From assembly GCF_014857905.1 (NCBI RefSeq), contig NZ_JACYXE010000001.1:248001-312000 (forward strand): 64,000 nt of DNA. Direction: 5' to 3'. Every line of letters starts with the position of its first letter. Position 1 is the first letter of the stretch. This document shows, in pieces, positions 14,927-23,164 of this stretch. A model generated the notes under the pieces. The model had not been told where the DNA came from. It did not search any database and worked only from the letters and a program-made list of their open reading frames with translations. The position numbers were made by a program, and so were the translations under genes. The DNA is from Agilicoccus flavus. GTDB taxonomy: Bacteria; Actinomycetota; Actinomycetes; Actinomycetales; Dermatophilaceae.

Positions 14927-16032
14927 CGGCCCGTCCCCGTCGCGAGCGGGGGGCCGGCGGCGAGGGCGTCGAGGTAGGCCCGGCGGTGGGCGGCGGCGAC
15001 CTCCCTGCGCTCGCGGCGCCGGGAGTCGGCCGTGACGAGCCGGCGCGGGCCCGCCGCCCGGGAGTCGGCCAGGCCGCGCGCGATCGAGGCGTGCAGGTCG
15101 GATCGGTCGTAGAGGCGGATCGGGTGCTGGTCGCCGTAGCAGCCGTCGGCCGGGGCGAGGACGTCGGTGCCGACGTCGACGCAGGCCTCCAACCAGCCCG
15201 AATGCGTCCCGAAGGCGTACGGCAGCACCGCGAGGTCGAGGCCGGCGAGGTAGGCGTGGAACGCGTCGTCGTCGAAGCGGGGGTGCTCGACGACGTCCAC
15301 CTCGAGGCGATCCGCGACCTCGCGGATCCACCGGCGCGCCCGCGCCGCCGCGCCCGGCCCCTCCGCCGGGTCGAACGCGCCCGCGCCGGCGTTGACGTCG
15401 ACGCGCAGGCGCACCGGTCCCCCGCCGACGGGGGGCTCGGCCGCCGCCTCGGCGACCACGTCCGACAGCGCGCGCAGGACGCGGACGTCGAGGTCGGCGC
15501 GCAGGCTCTTGAGGTGGACCCCGACGACGAAGCCGTCCCGCGACGGCCGGTCCGCCCCGATCTCGGGCAGCGGCACGACGTGCGGGTGCGGCACGACGCG
15601 CACCGGCACGCCCCACGTGTCCTCGACGACCCGGGCGGCGCCGGGCGTCAACGTGAGCACGACGTCCGCGGCGGGCACGAGGCGGTCCAGCTGGGCCCGG
15701 TGGTGGGTGTTGTCGGGCAGGTGGGGGTTGTGCAGGTCGTGCACGGTGACGACGAGCGGGCGACCCACCTCCCGGAGCGCGGCGAGCCACGCGTCGAGCT
15801 GGGCCAGCGTGCGGCCCTCGACGCCGAAGTGCACGTGGACGACCTCGAACTCCCCGGCGTGCGCCCGCACCCAGGCCTCGTCGAGCGCGACGGGCGGCCA
15901 CCACTGCCCCCGCGGCGCGCCCGGCACGGGCGGGTCGGGGAGGCGGGTCACGCCGTCGTCGCCGTCGGGGTCGGACAGGTGCGCGACGTACGGGTGGCCG
16001 GACGGGATCGAGAGCACGCGGATCCGTCTCAT
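14923..16032 (-). CDS. GT-B glycosyltransferase (family 1/4-like)
   Basis: 369 residues. It begins RRIRVLSIPSGHPYVAHL and continues with VVHVHFGVEG and TVHDLHNPHLPD in the acceptor domain, then a Rossmann-like domain with VLPYAFGTHSGWLEACVDVG, which resembles the donor pocket of GT4 enzymes. Residues about 225-260 are rich in Pro and Ala. The ATG overlaps the previous stop and its own stop overlaps the next ATG. Donor and acceptor sugars are unknown; the operon context suggests successive sugar additions to one molecule. Confidence 0.8.
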   Translation of the reverse strand: MRRIRVLSIPSGHPYVAHLSDPDGDDGVTRLPDPPVPGAPRGQWWPPVALDEAWVRAHAGEFEVVHVHFGVEGRTLAQLDAWLAALREVGRPLVVTVHDLHNPHLPDNTHHRAQLDRLVPAADVVLTLTPGAARVVEDTWGVPVRVVPHPHVVPLPEIGADRPSRDGFVVGVHLKSLRADLDVRVLRALSDVVAEAAAEPPVGGGPVRLRVDVNAGAGAFDPAEGPGAAARARRWIREVADRLEVDVVEHPRFDDDAFHAYLAGLDLAVLPYAFGTHSGWLEACVDVGTDVLAPADGCYGDQHPIRLYDRSDLHASIARGLADSRAAGPRRLVTADSRRRERREVAAAHRRAYLDALAAGPPLATGTGR

Positions 16033-17075
16033 GCCGGGTCCCGGTCGGCGACCCGCGGCGTCGACCCGTCGGCCACGGCGACCCAGCCCTCGCCGTCGCG
16101 CGCCACGAGGCCCCGCCGCTCGAACTGCTCGAGCCAGCCCGTCATCGGCCACGTTCCCCACCGGCGCGCGAACAGGGCGCCGTTGGCGAGGATGTCGTCG
16201 AGGTGCTCGACCGGCGGCCGGCTCACCGGGTGGTGCTGGTGGTAGGCGTCGGCGCCGCCGACCCAGCACAGGGGCACGCCCGCCGCCCGGGCCGTGAACG
16301 CGAGGTCGGTGTCCTCCGCGCCGTACCCGGCGTACTCCGGCCAGAACCCGCCCAGCCGCGCCCACGTGTCGGCGCGCACCGCGAACGACAGGGACCAGAA
16401 GAGCTCGTAGGCGTCGCCGCGCTCGATCTCGCCGTCGGCCGGGTCGGGCCGGGCCGCGTGCGGGGTGCGATGGGTGGTGATCCGGTCGGTCAGCCGGGCG
16501 GGGTCGTCGGGCAGGTCGAGCGGGGGCAGGTACGTCACGGGCCCGCACAGGAGCGCGTCCGGGGCGACGGTGGCGGCCCCCGCGTACCCGGCGATCAGGC
16601 CGGGGCCGGGGAGGCAGTCGACGTCGAGGAACACGAGCAGCTCGCAGCCGGCGGCCAGGGCGGCCGCCGCCCCGGCGTTGCGTGCGCGCGCCAGCGGGAG
16701 GCGCCCGTCGGCCGGCACGTCGAGGGTGACGACGTCGGCGCCCGCCGTGCGCGCGAGCCCGGCCGCCACCGGGTCGCCCATCGCGACGACGACGCGGTGG
16801 GCCGCGGCCGGCCCGGACGACCTGACCGATCGGTCGTCAGAGCCCCGGCCCTCAGCACGGTCGGGCGGGTCACGCTGCCCGATGTCCTGACCGTGCGGTT
16901 CGCGAGCTCGAACGGGGCCGGCGGGTTCGCGATCGCGGACGGATCCGACCGCGTCGAGCCGGCCCGTCTCGACGCCGACGGGGCGGCCCGGGGCACCCTG
17001 GTCCGCGAGGAGAAGCTGCTGCCGCGCCAGCCGATCGTGCCGGCCGTGCGCGATGGTCACGACGCCGACGCGCAC
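16029..17075 (-). CDS. GT2-family glycosyltransferase with a 67-residue low-complexity insertion
   Basis: 348 residues. It starts RVGVVTIAHGRHDRLARQQ and, after the insertion, resumes with VVVAMGDP; FLDVDCLPG supplies the DxD and GYGAEDTDLAFTARAAG is the galactosyltransferase-type motif. Residues 27-93 (16797-16997) are Arg/Gly/Pro-rich and interrupt the first beta-alpha unit, where relatives have only a few residues. The GTG at 17075 keeps the first beta strand and overlaps the upstream gene by 19 bp; a GTG at 17060 (GTGA overlap) is the alternative. The insertion could be a surface loop or could damage the enzyme. Confidence 0.78.
   Translation of the reverse strand: MRVGVVTIAHGRHDRLARQQLLLADQGAPGRPVGVETGRLDAVGSVRDREPAGPVRAREPHGQDIGQRDPPDRAEGRGSDDRSVRSSGPAAAHRVVVAMGDPVAAGLARTAGADVVTLDVPADGRLPLARARNAGAAAALAAGCELLVFLDVDCLPGPGLIAGYAGAATVAPDALLCGPVTYLPPLDLPDDPARLTDRITTHRTPHAARPDPADGEIERGDAYELFWSLSFAVRADTWARLGGFWPEYAGYGAEDTDLAFTARAAGVPLCWVGGADAYHQHHPVSRPPVEHLDDILANGALFARRWGTWPMTGWLEQFERRGLVARDGEGWVAVADGSTPRVADRDPA
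16797..16997 (-). other. In-frame insertion within the GT2 gene
   Basis: These 201 bases encode the Arg/Asp/Gly/Pro-rich insertion at residues 27-93. They include the 12-bp palindrome GACCGATCGGTC at 16824-16835, whose first ten bases recur at 21225, 21717 and 25541, also in linkers or gene ends. The reading frame stays open, so the insertion was kept or selected in frame. Confidence 0.5.
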
Positions 17076-18325
17076 GCGGCCTCCGCCCGGGTGGCTCGCA
17101 CGGCCGACACCGCGTCGGGCGCGGGTGCGTCGGCGCCCGACGACGTCTGCGCGCCCGGCGACGCGGCGCGGGACCCGGTCGGGGCCTGAGCCGCGGCGAC
17201 CTCGACGACGTCCGCGGCCCGGGCGGCGGCGCCCTCGGTCCGCCAGCGGGCCCAGTCGGTGGTCGGGGCGACCGCGTCGTCGAGCACCTCTGCCCAGTCC
17301 GTCGGCCAGGCGGGCAGCACCGTGGCCAGCCCGAGGCGCGCCAGCGCGTGCCCCGTCGCGAGCTGTTCGTCGTGCGGGCGAGGTTCGGGCAGGACGACGG
17401 CCGGGCGGCCGACGGCGGCGACGTCGGCGACCGCCCCTTGCCCCGCCCCGCAGACGACGACGTCGGCGCTGCGCAGCAGTCCCTCGACGTCGTCCACCCA
17501 CGAGCCCGGCCCGGCCACGCTCCACCGCCACCCGGGCACGTCGGGCAGGCCGAGCACGTCTGCGTCGCTGCTCGTCCGGCCGGCCCCGCGCCCGAGGAGG
17601 ACGACGGCGTGGCGCCGGTCGTCGTCGGGTGGCGTGGTCGCGGTCGTCGGCGCGGTCGTGGTCGTGGTCGCCGGCGCGGTCGTGGTCGCCGGCGCGGTCG
17701 TGGTCGCCGGCGCGGTCGTGGTCGCCGGCGCGGTCGTGGTCGCCGGCGCGGTCGTGGTCGCCGGCGCGGACAGGGCCGAGATGCCGCCGACGTAGGCGAT
17801 GCGGTCGCCGCACACGTCGACGCCGCGGGCCGAGGCGGCCTCCCGCGGGAACGCCGCGACGACGCGGGTGGCCAGGCGCAGGGCGGTGGCGTGCGGCGGG
17901 TCGGTGCGGTCGCCGGGCAGCACGACCGTGACGACCGGCACCCCGAGCGCGCGGGCGAGGACGACGACCTCGCACGACACGTCGACGACGAGCACGTCGG
18001 GGCGCTCCGCCCCGATCCACGCCGCGAGGGCCCGCATCCGGTCGGCGTACCCCGACGGCCCGAGCGGCGCCCAGTGCAGCGCGCCCCCGGGGGCGGGGTC
18101 GACGATCGGGCCGACGTCGTCGGGCGGCAGCTCGACCCAGCCGGCCGTCCGGTCCTCGGCCCCGGGGGCGGACGTCACGGGACCGGCCCAGTCCTGTGCG
18201 GGCAGCGAGGACAGCACGGTGACGCGATGTCCTCGCGCCGCGAGCTCCCCGATCACGGCGCGGGCCCGGCGCGCGTGGCCCAGGCCCTGGTGGTGCACGT
18301 ACCAGCCGACGCGCAGCGGCGTCAC
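17057..18325 (-). CDS. GT28/UDP-glycosyltransferase-like protein with an APATTT repeat linker
   Basis: 422 residues, GT-B fold. It begins LRVGWYVHHQGLGHARRA, the pattern of MurG/GT28-like proteins, and the C-terminal half has VVVCGAGQGAVADVAAVGRPAVVLPEPRPHDEQ split over the donor site (CGAGQGAV, then PEPRPHDEQ), matching the family's donor-site consensus. Between the halves is a Thr/Ala/Pro linker with six APATTT repeats (about 188-224). The last 45 residues are Ala-rich. The GTG start overlaps the upstream stop. The Thr/Ala/Pro repeat would be a flexible spacer and could be O-glycosylated if exported, but no signal peptide is present. Confidence 0.8.
   Translation of the reverse strand: MTPLRVGWYVHHQGLGHARRARAVIGELAARGHRVTVLSSLPAQDWAGPVTSAPGAEDRTAGWVELPPDDVGPIVDPAPGGALHWAPLGPSGYADRMRALAAWIGAERPDVLVVDVSCEVVVLARALGVPVVTVVLPGDRTDPPHATALRLATRVVAAFPREAASARGVDVCGDRIAYVGGISALSAPATTTAPATTTAPATTTAPATTTAPATTTAPATTTTTAPTTATTPPDDDRRHAVVLLGRGAGRTSSDADVLGLPDVPGWRWSVAGPGSWVDDVEGLLRSADVVVCGAGQGAVADVAAVGRPAVVLPEPRPHDEQLATGHALARLGLATVLPAWPTDWAEVLDDAVAPTTDWARWRTEGAAARAADVVEVAAAQAPTGSRAASPGAQTSSGADAPAPDAVSAVRATRAEAACASAS
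17651..17764. repeat. 18-bp minisatellite inside the GT28-like gene (about six units)
   Basis: One 24-bp variant unit (17651-17674) is followed by five identical 18-bp units (17675-17764), CGCGGTCGTGGTCGCCGG on the plus strand. Each codes for APATTT on the minus strand. Perfect identity suggests recent expansion, and a unit length divisible by three keeps the frame when the number of copies changes. Confidence 0.9.
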
Positions 18326-19479
18326 CCGGCGATCCCGTCGATCTCGGCCGGCGCGCGCCGCGCGAGGGCCGCGTAGATGCGTTCGTAGCGGCCGATCATC
18401 GTCGCGGCGGCGAACTCACGCTCGGCGCGCAACCGCACCGTCGCGCGTGAGACGCCGGCGGCGCGCCCGACGGCCGCGGCGAGGCCCGTGACGAACTCGT
18501 CGTGACTCGTGTGGTGGATGCCGGCCGGGACGTCGACGACGGCTCCTCCCTCGGGGGCGCCGACGACGTCGGTGAGGCCGCCGACGCCGAAGCCCGCGAC
18601 GGGGGTGCCGCACGCCATCGCCTCGGCGGCGACGAGCCCGAACGGCTCCTCCCACAGGGGCGTGACGAGCAGGACGTCGGCCGCGGCGTAGTGCTCGCGC
18701 AGCGCCGCGGTGTCGAGGTGCCCGACGTACACGCGGCGCTCGTCGAGCAGCGGTCGCACCGACCGGGCGAAGTAGTCGGGGTCGCTGATCGGGCCGGCGA
18801 TCCGCAGCGGGAGGTCGAGGCGCAGCGCCGTCTCGATCGCGAGGTGCGTGCCCTTCTCGGGCGTGACGCGCCCCGCCCAGGCGAGCCCGCCGCCTCCGGG
18901 GCCCGGGAGGAACGCGTCGACGTCGACGCCGTTGCTCACGACCTCGACCCCCGGCAGCGTCGTCCAGGTCCGCGCCACGGCGCCGCTCACCGCCACGTGC
19001 CGGGAACGTCGGCCGGCCATGGCGGCCGCGGACTCCATGAAGGGGATCGGCGGCGTGTGCAGCGTCGTCACCATCGGCGCCGGCAGCAGGTCGGCGAGCG
19101 CGATCGGATACGGGTGCAGGCTGTTGTTGTGGACGACGTCGATGTCGGTGCGCAGCCCGAGGACGCGCACGGCGTCGAGGAAGGCGTGATGTTCGGCGAA
19201 GTCGAGCCCGGCGGGCATCCCCGGGTCGACCTGGGCGACCGCGCTGAGCGAGGGGGGCGCCGCGTACGGGACGAACTCGTCGGCGAGGCCGGGGTCCGAG
19301 CCGTCGAGGGCGAAGAGGACGACGTGGTGCCCGCGGCGGCGCAGGCGTTCGCACAGGGTCGCGGTGAAGGCCTCTTGGCCACCAGCGAACGGGCGCGACA
19401 GGGGGAAGCGGCTCGGCCCCAGCACGGCGACGCGGAGCCGGCGCCGGGTGCCGTCGGCGACGTGGCGAAGGGCGGTCAT
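18322..19479 (-). CDS. GT4-family glycosyltransferase
   Basis: 385 residues, first gene of the five-gene glycosyltransferase operon. It has the GT4 landmarks: an N-terminal GPSRFPLSRPFAGGQEAFT loop, GRVTPEKGTHLAIE in the donor domain, and EEPFGLVAAEAMACGTPVAGF containing the E-x7-E motif. The family uses nucleotide sugars with retention of configuration. GGGAG lies before the ATG at 19479. The next gene starts inside its stop. It is divergent, across 247 bp, from the acyl-CoA-dehydrogenase-like gene at 19727, so the two arms may share control. Confidence 0.88.
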   Translation of the reverse strand: MTALRHVADGTRRRLRVAVLGPSRFPLSRPFAGGQEAFTATLCERLRRRGHHVVLFALDGSDPGLADEFVPYAAPPSLSAVAQVDPGMPAGLDFAEHHAFLDAVRVLGLRTDIDVVHNNSLHPYPIALADLLPAPMVTTLHTPPIPFMESAAAMAGRRSRHVAVSGAVARTWTTLPGVEVVSNGVDVDAFLPGPGGGGLAWAGRVTPEKGTHLAIETALRLDLPLRIAGPISDPDYFARSVRPLLDERRVYVGHLDTAALREHYAAADVLLVTPLWEEPFGLVAAEAMACGTPVAGFGVGGLTDVVGAPEGGAVVDVPAGIHHTSHDEFVTGLAAAVGRAAGVSRATVRLRAEREFAAATMIGRYERIYAALARRAPAEIDGIAG

Positions 19480-19726
19480 CGCGGGCTCCCATCAGCGAGG
19501 TGGACGAATCGGGCAACGGTGACGTCGACCGCTGGACGAAGATCGCATCGGGGGGCGCCGGTCGCGATGTTAGCCACCCGGTCAGAATTCGGCGACCCGA
19601 GCCCACCCACACCCCTTCCGACCAGGACCGATGCGTTGCGAGGTCCGGCCCGGACCGGGGGTGCGGCGCCCGGTTCGTCCGACTAGGCTCGCGAGCAAGC
19701 CCTTTCAGCCGTCGAAGGAGTCCGGC
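19480..19726. promoter_or_regulatory. Divergent promoter region of the glycosyltransferase island
   Basis: The 247 bp between two divergent operons are less GC-rich than the flanking genes. TAGGCT (19684-19689) is a good actinobacterial -10 for the rightward operon, about 38 bp before its GTG at 19727. No clear operator dyad is visible. The leftward promoter was not localised. Confidence 0.5.
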
Positions 19727-20818
19727 GTGGATCGCCGACGCACCACCCCCTGGCTCGACCCCGTGACCGCCGACCTCGCCACCCGCGTCGCCCCCGACGA
19801 CATCGACGCCGCCCTCGCGCTGGGAGCCCGGCTCGCCCCCGTGGCCGCCGGGCTCGGCGACCGGCCCGCCGACCGGCCCGCCGGCGGCGGGAGCGCCGGC
19901 GGCGGGGCCCACCCCGGCGCCTGGGACTACCTGGGCACGCTCGCGACGCTCGGGTCGGTGGACCTCACCACGGCCCGGGCGGTCGAGCCGCACCTCGACG
20001 CCCTCGCGATCCTCGCCCAGGCCGGCGACGTCGACCTGGGTGCGGTGGGCGCCGACGGCGCGTCCACGTGGGGCGTCTACGCGGCCGCCGCACCGGGCCG
20101 CCGCGTCGAGGCGACCCCGTCGTCGGGGTCGGAGGTCGGTCCGTGGACGCTGACGGGCGAGCAGCCGTGGTGCTCGCTGGCCGACCGGCTCTCCCACGCG
20201 CTCGTCGTCGCGCACACCGAGCAGGGGCGCCGGCTCTTCGCGATCCCCCTCCGCCACCCCGGCGTCACCGCCTCCGGCGACCCGTGGGTGGGGCGCGGCC
20301 TCGTCGCCGTGACGAGCGGCGGCATCCGACTTCAGGAGACGCCGGCCGTGCCCGTGGGTCCGACCGGCTGGTACCTCTCGCGCCCCGGGTTCGCGTGGGG
20401 CGGCATCGGGGTCGCCGCCGTGTGGTTCGGCGCCGCCGCCGCGCTGCGCGAGACCCTGCGGGCGGCGGCCGGCCGGCGCGCCCCCGACCAGATCGCCCTG
20501 CTCCACCTGGGCCGCGCGGACCTCGCGCTGCACGCGGCCGAGCTGGCGCTGCGCGACGCCGCCGATCGCATCGACGTCGGCGCCGCTGCGGGCGCCGACG
20601 GGGTCGTCCTGGCCGCCCGGGTCCGGGCGCTCGCGGCCGACGCCGCCGAACGCCTCCTCGAGATCGTCGGGCACGCCCTCGGCCCCGGGCCCCTCGTCGG
20701 CGACGAGACCCACGCCCGCCGCGTGGCCGACCTGACCGTCTACGTCCGCCAGCACCACGCGGAACGCGACATCGCCCGGCTCGGCGACCTGACGCTCCCG
20801 CCCGAGGCGGACGCGTGA
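19727..20818 (+). CDS. Acyl-CoA dehydrogenase-like protein of a PIG-L/NodS/GT2 cluster
   Basis: 363 residues. The middle and end resemble acyl-CoA dehydrogenases: TLTGEQPWCSLADRLSHALV is a beta-domain stretch, GWYLSRPGFAWGGIGVAAVWFG leads into the C-terminal helical domain, and that domain ends VRQHHAERDIARLGDL. The N-terminal helical domain is short and the usual catalytic glutamate is not obvious. Related proteins sit beside PIG-L deacetylase, NodS methyltransferase and GT2 genes in other bacteria, where their substrate is unknown. GAAGGAG precedes the GTG start. Its stop overlaps the next start by four bases. Confidence 0.75.
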   Translation: MDRRRTTPWLDPVTADLATRVAPDDIDAALALGARLAPVAAGLGDRPADRPAGGGSAGGGAHPGAWDYLGTLATLGSVDLTTARAVEPHLDALAILAQAGDVDLGAVGADGASTWGVYAAAAPGRRVEATPSSGSEVGPWTLTGEQPWCSLADRLSHALVVAHTEQGRRLFAIPLRHPGVTASGDPWVGRGLVAVTSGGIRLQETPAVPVGPTGWYLSRPGFAWGGIGVAAVWFGAAAALRETLRAAAGRRAPDQIALLHLGRADLALHAAELALRDAADRIDVGAAAGADGVVLAARVRALAADAAERLLEIVGHALGPGPLVGDETHARRVADLTVYVRQHHAERDIARLGDLTLPPEADA

Positions 20819-22347
20819 GGGCCCGGCCGTTCCACCACGGCGACCCCGGCACCCCCGAGGCCGACTGGCTCGCCTGCCGCGGCTGGGACCGGGCCGGCGT
20901 CGTCGACGCCGACGCGGCACTCGCGGGCGTGACGCGCCTCGTGGTGCTCGCCGCCCACCCCGACGACGAGACCCTCGGCGCCGGCGGACTCATGGCCCTG
21001 GCCGCCGCCCGCGGCGTACCCGTTGACGTGGTCGTCGCCACCGACGGCGACGCCTCCCATCCCGGCTCACCGGTGCCCGCGCCCACCCTCGCCGACCTGC
21101 GGCGGGCCGAGTCACGGCGGGCGGCCCAGCTCGTCGCGCCGGGTGCTCGAGTCCGGTTCCTCGGCCGCGGCGACGGGCTCTTGACCGAACGGTCCGACCT
21201 CGTCGAAGACCTGACCGCCCTCCTGACCGATCGGGCAGAGGAGGGCGAGAGCCAGGCCGAACGAGCTCGGTCGACGGTGGTGGACGGCACGCCTCGGTCG
21301 ACGGTGGTGGACGGCACGCCTCGGTCGACGGTGGTGGACGGCACGCCCGACCTGCTCGTCGTGGCGCCCTGGGAGCGCGACGGTCACCCCGACCACGACG
21401 CGCTCGGCGCCGCGGCGGTCGCGGCCTGCCCGGCGGTCGGGGCCCGACTGTGGCGCTACCCGATCTGGGCCTGGCACTGGGCCCGTCCCGACGAGTTCCC
21501 GTGGGAGTCGGCGGTCGTCGTCCCCCTCGACGCGCCGGCGGCCCACGCCAGGGACGCCGCCGTCGATGCCCACGCGACCCAGGTCGAGCCCCTCGTCGCC
21601 GGCCTGGACGCCTCACCGCTCCTCGGGCCGCACGTCCTCGACCGCCACCGCCGCCTCGTCGAGACCTTTCTCACCGAGGCGGCTCCGGGGGCCGGCCCCG
21701 AGGCGTCCGCCACGCAGACCGATCGGGCCGACGGCGGGGCGGAACCCGCCGACGGGGCCGCCGCGCCGTTCGACGCCATGTTCGAGGACGGCGACGACCC
21801 GTGGCACGACGTCACCTGGTACGAGCGGCGCAAGCGCGCCCTCCTGCTGGCGGCGCTGGGCCGGGAGCGGTACGGCAGGGCCCTCGAGATCGGCTGCTCG
21901 ACGGGGACGCTCGGCGCCCAGCTGGCCCGGCGGTCCGACGCCTACCTCGGTCTCGACGTCAGCACCCGGGCCGTGGAGATCGCCCGGTCCCGCCACGGTC
22001 GTCCCGGTGTCGTCTTCGCGCGGGGCCACGCGCCGGCCGACGTCCCGACCGACCCCGCGGCCCCGTTCGACCTCGTCGTCCTCTCGGAGGTCGGCTACTT
22101 CCTGACCGGCGACGCGTTGCTCGCGACCCTGCGGGCGGCGCGCGCCGTCCTCGCCGAGGGCGGCGAGATCGTGCTGTGTCACTGGCGCCACCCCACGAGC
22201 GACATCCCCCTCGACGGGCCGCTCGTCCACGCGCAGGCCCGCCGCGCCCTCGACCTGCCCCGCCGGGTCGCCTACCGCGACGACGACGTCCTGGTCGACG
22301 TGTACGGCGCCGGCCCGTCGGTCGCCGAACGCGACGGGCTCGCGTGA
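20815..22347 (+). CDS. PIG-L-family deacetylase fused to a NodS-like methyltransferase
   Basis: 510 residues, two enzymes in one chain. Residues about 40-280 are a PIG-L/LmbE N-deacetylase: AAHPDDETLGAGG has the zinc-binding HPDDE (48-52), and GHPDH (about 190) gives the third ligand. Residues about 310-510 are a NodS-like SAM methyltransferase with LEIGCSTGTLGAQL and LGLDVSTRAVEIAR. PIG-L enzymes deacetylate N-acetyl sugars or glycolipids and NodS N-methylates the freed amine in Nod factors, so the fusion could deacetylate and then methylate one amino sugar. A triplicated 9-residue repeat lies at 151-177. GTGA overlaps with both neighbours. Confidence 0.83.
   Translation: MRARPFHHGDPGTPEADWLACRGWDRAGVVDADAALAGVTRLVVLAAHPDDETLGAGGLMALAAARGVPVDVVVATDGDASHPGSPVPAPTLADLRRAESRRAAQLVAPGARVRFLGRGDGLLTERSDLVEDLTALLTDRAEEGESQAERARSTVVDGTPRSTVVDGTPRSTVVDGTPDLLVVAPWERDGHPDHDALGAAAVAACPAVGARLWRYPIWAWHWARPDEFPWESAVVVPLDAPAAHARDAAVDAHATQVEPLVAGLDASPLLGPHVLDRHRRLVETFLTEAAPGAGPEASATQTDRADGGAEPADGAAAPFDAMFEDGDDPWHDVTWYERRKRALLLAALGRERYGRALEIGCSTGTLGAQLARRSDAYLGLDVSTRAVEIARSRHGRPGVVFARGHAPADVPTDPAAPFDLVVLSEVGYFLTGDALLATLRAARAVLAEGGEIVLCHWRHPTSDIPLDGPLVHAQARRALDLPRRVAYRDDDVLVDVYGAGPSVAERDGLA
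21267..21347. repeat. Three perfect 27-bp tandem repeats in the deacetylase domain
   Basis: Three identical 27-bp units encode RSTVVDGTP three times. They lie in the loop before the WERDGHPDH metal-site motif. Together with the preceding acidic stretch they form a spacer not expected in PIG-L enzymes. Perfect identity points to recent duplication; the 27-bp unit keeps the frame. Confidence 0.92.
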
Positions 22348-23126
22348 GCCCCTCCGCAGCGCGCCCGCCGGTGCGGCGCGTGGCCGTCGTCGTCCCGGCC
22401 CGGGACGAACAGACCCTGCTGGGCGCCTGCCTCGCCTCCGTGCGCCACGCCGAGGCGTCCCTGCGACGGACCCGACCGGGGGTCGACGTCGACGTCGTCG
22501 TCGCCCTCGACCGGTGCACCGACGCCAGCGCCGACGTCGCGGCCGCCCACCGGGTCCGCACCCGGCTCTGTGACCACGGCTGCGTCGGCGGCGCCCGCCA
22601 CGAGGGGGTGGTCGCGGCGATCCGGCACGCCGTGGACGCCGGCATCGACCCCGGGCGCCTGTGGATCGCCGGGACCGACGCCGACTCCGTCGTCCCCACG
22701 GACTGGCTGACGACCCAGGTCGAGCTCGCCGACGCGGGGCACGACGTGCTCGTCGGGACCGTCGAGCCGCACGGCCTCGAGCCCGCGCTCGCCCGCGCCT
22801 GGCGCGAGGCGCACGACCTGCGCGAGGGCCATCCGCACGTCCACGGCGCGAACCTGGGCCTGCGCGCGAGCACGTATCTCGCGGCCGGCGGGTTCCGGCC
22901 CCTGGCGGTCCACGAGGACGTCGACCTCCTGGGGCGGGCGCGGTCCACCGGCGCGGCCTGCCTGTCCACCGACCGCACCCGCGTGGCCACCTCGAGCCGG
23001 CTGCACGGCCGGGCCCCGGACGGGTTCGCCGCCTACCTGGCCGACCTCGCCCGGCTCGCGGCCCGCGCCACGGCCGCCACCACCGCCCCGGCCGAGAACG
23101 CCGCGGGTCGGCGGGCGCAGGCATAG
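22344..23126 (+). CDS. GT2-family glycosyltransferase of the PIG-L/NodS cluster
   Basis: 260 residues, GT-A fold. It starts RRVAVVVPARDEQTLLGACL, has VVVALDRCTDASADVA with an acidic nucleotide site, and AGTDADSVVP (about 110-119) holds the DxD. LAAGGFRPLAVHEDVDLLGRA is the acceptor-side motif ending in the ED base region. The GTG overlaps the stop of the deacetylase/methyltransferase gene. A glycosyltransferase coupled to N-deacetylation and methylation suggests that the three-gene set builds or trims a modified amino-sugar conjugate; this is inference. Confidence 0.85.
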   Translation: MSPSAARPPVRRVAVVVPARDEQTLLGACLASVRHAEASLRRTRPGVDVDVVVALDRCTDASADVAAAHRVRTRLCDHGCVGGARHEGVVAAIRHAVDAGIDPGRLWIAGTDADSVVPTDWLTTQVELADAGHDVLVGTVEPHGLEPALARAWREAHDLREGHPHVHGANLGLRASTYLAAGGFRPLAVHEDVDLLGRARSTGAACLSTDRTRVATSSRLHGRAPDGFAAYLADLARLAARATAATTAPAENAAGRRAQA

Positions 23127-23129
23127 GCT
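23124..23129 (+). promoter_or_regulatory. -10 element for the lipase gene, overlapping the upstream stop codon
   Basis: TAGGCT, the same hexamer as before the 19727 gene, starts with the TAG stop of the GT2 gene and lies 35 bp upstream of the lipase ATG. It suggests that the lipase has its own promoter. Confidence 0.4.
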
Positions 23130-23164
23130 GCCGTTCACCACCGGCGACGAACAGGCAGGGCCCC

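Noticed and set aside
17640-17770. CRISPR array suggested by repeated 18-mers
   Set aside because: The units are head-to-tail without spacers and encode a peptide repeat; it is a coding minisatellite.
20068-20814. In-frame extension upstream of the PIG-L/NodS protein
   Set aside because: It overlaps the ACAD-like gene in another frame and has shadow composition; the GTG at 20815 with GTGA coupling is the start.
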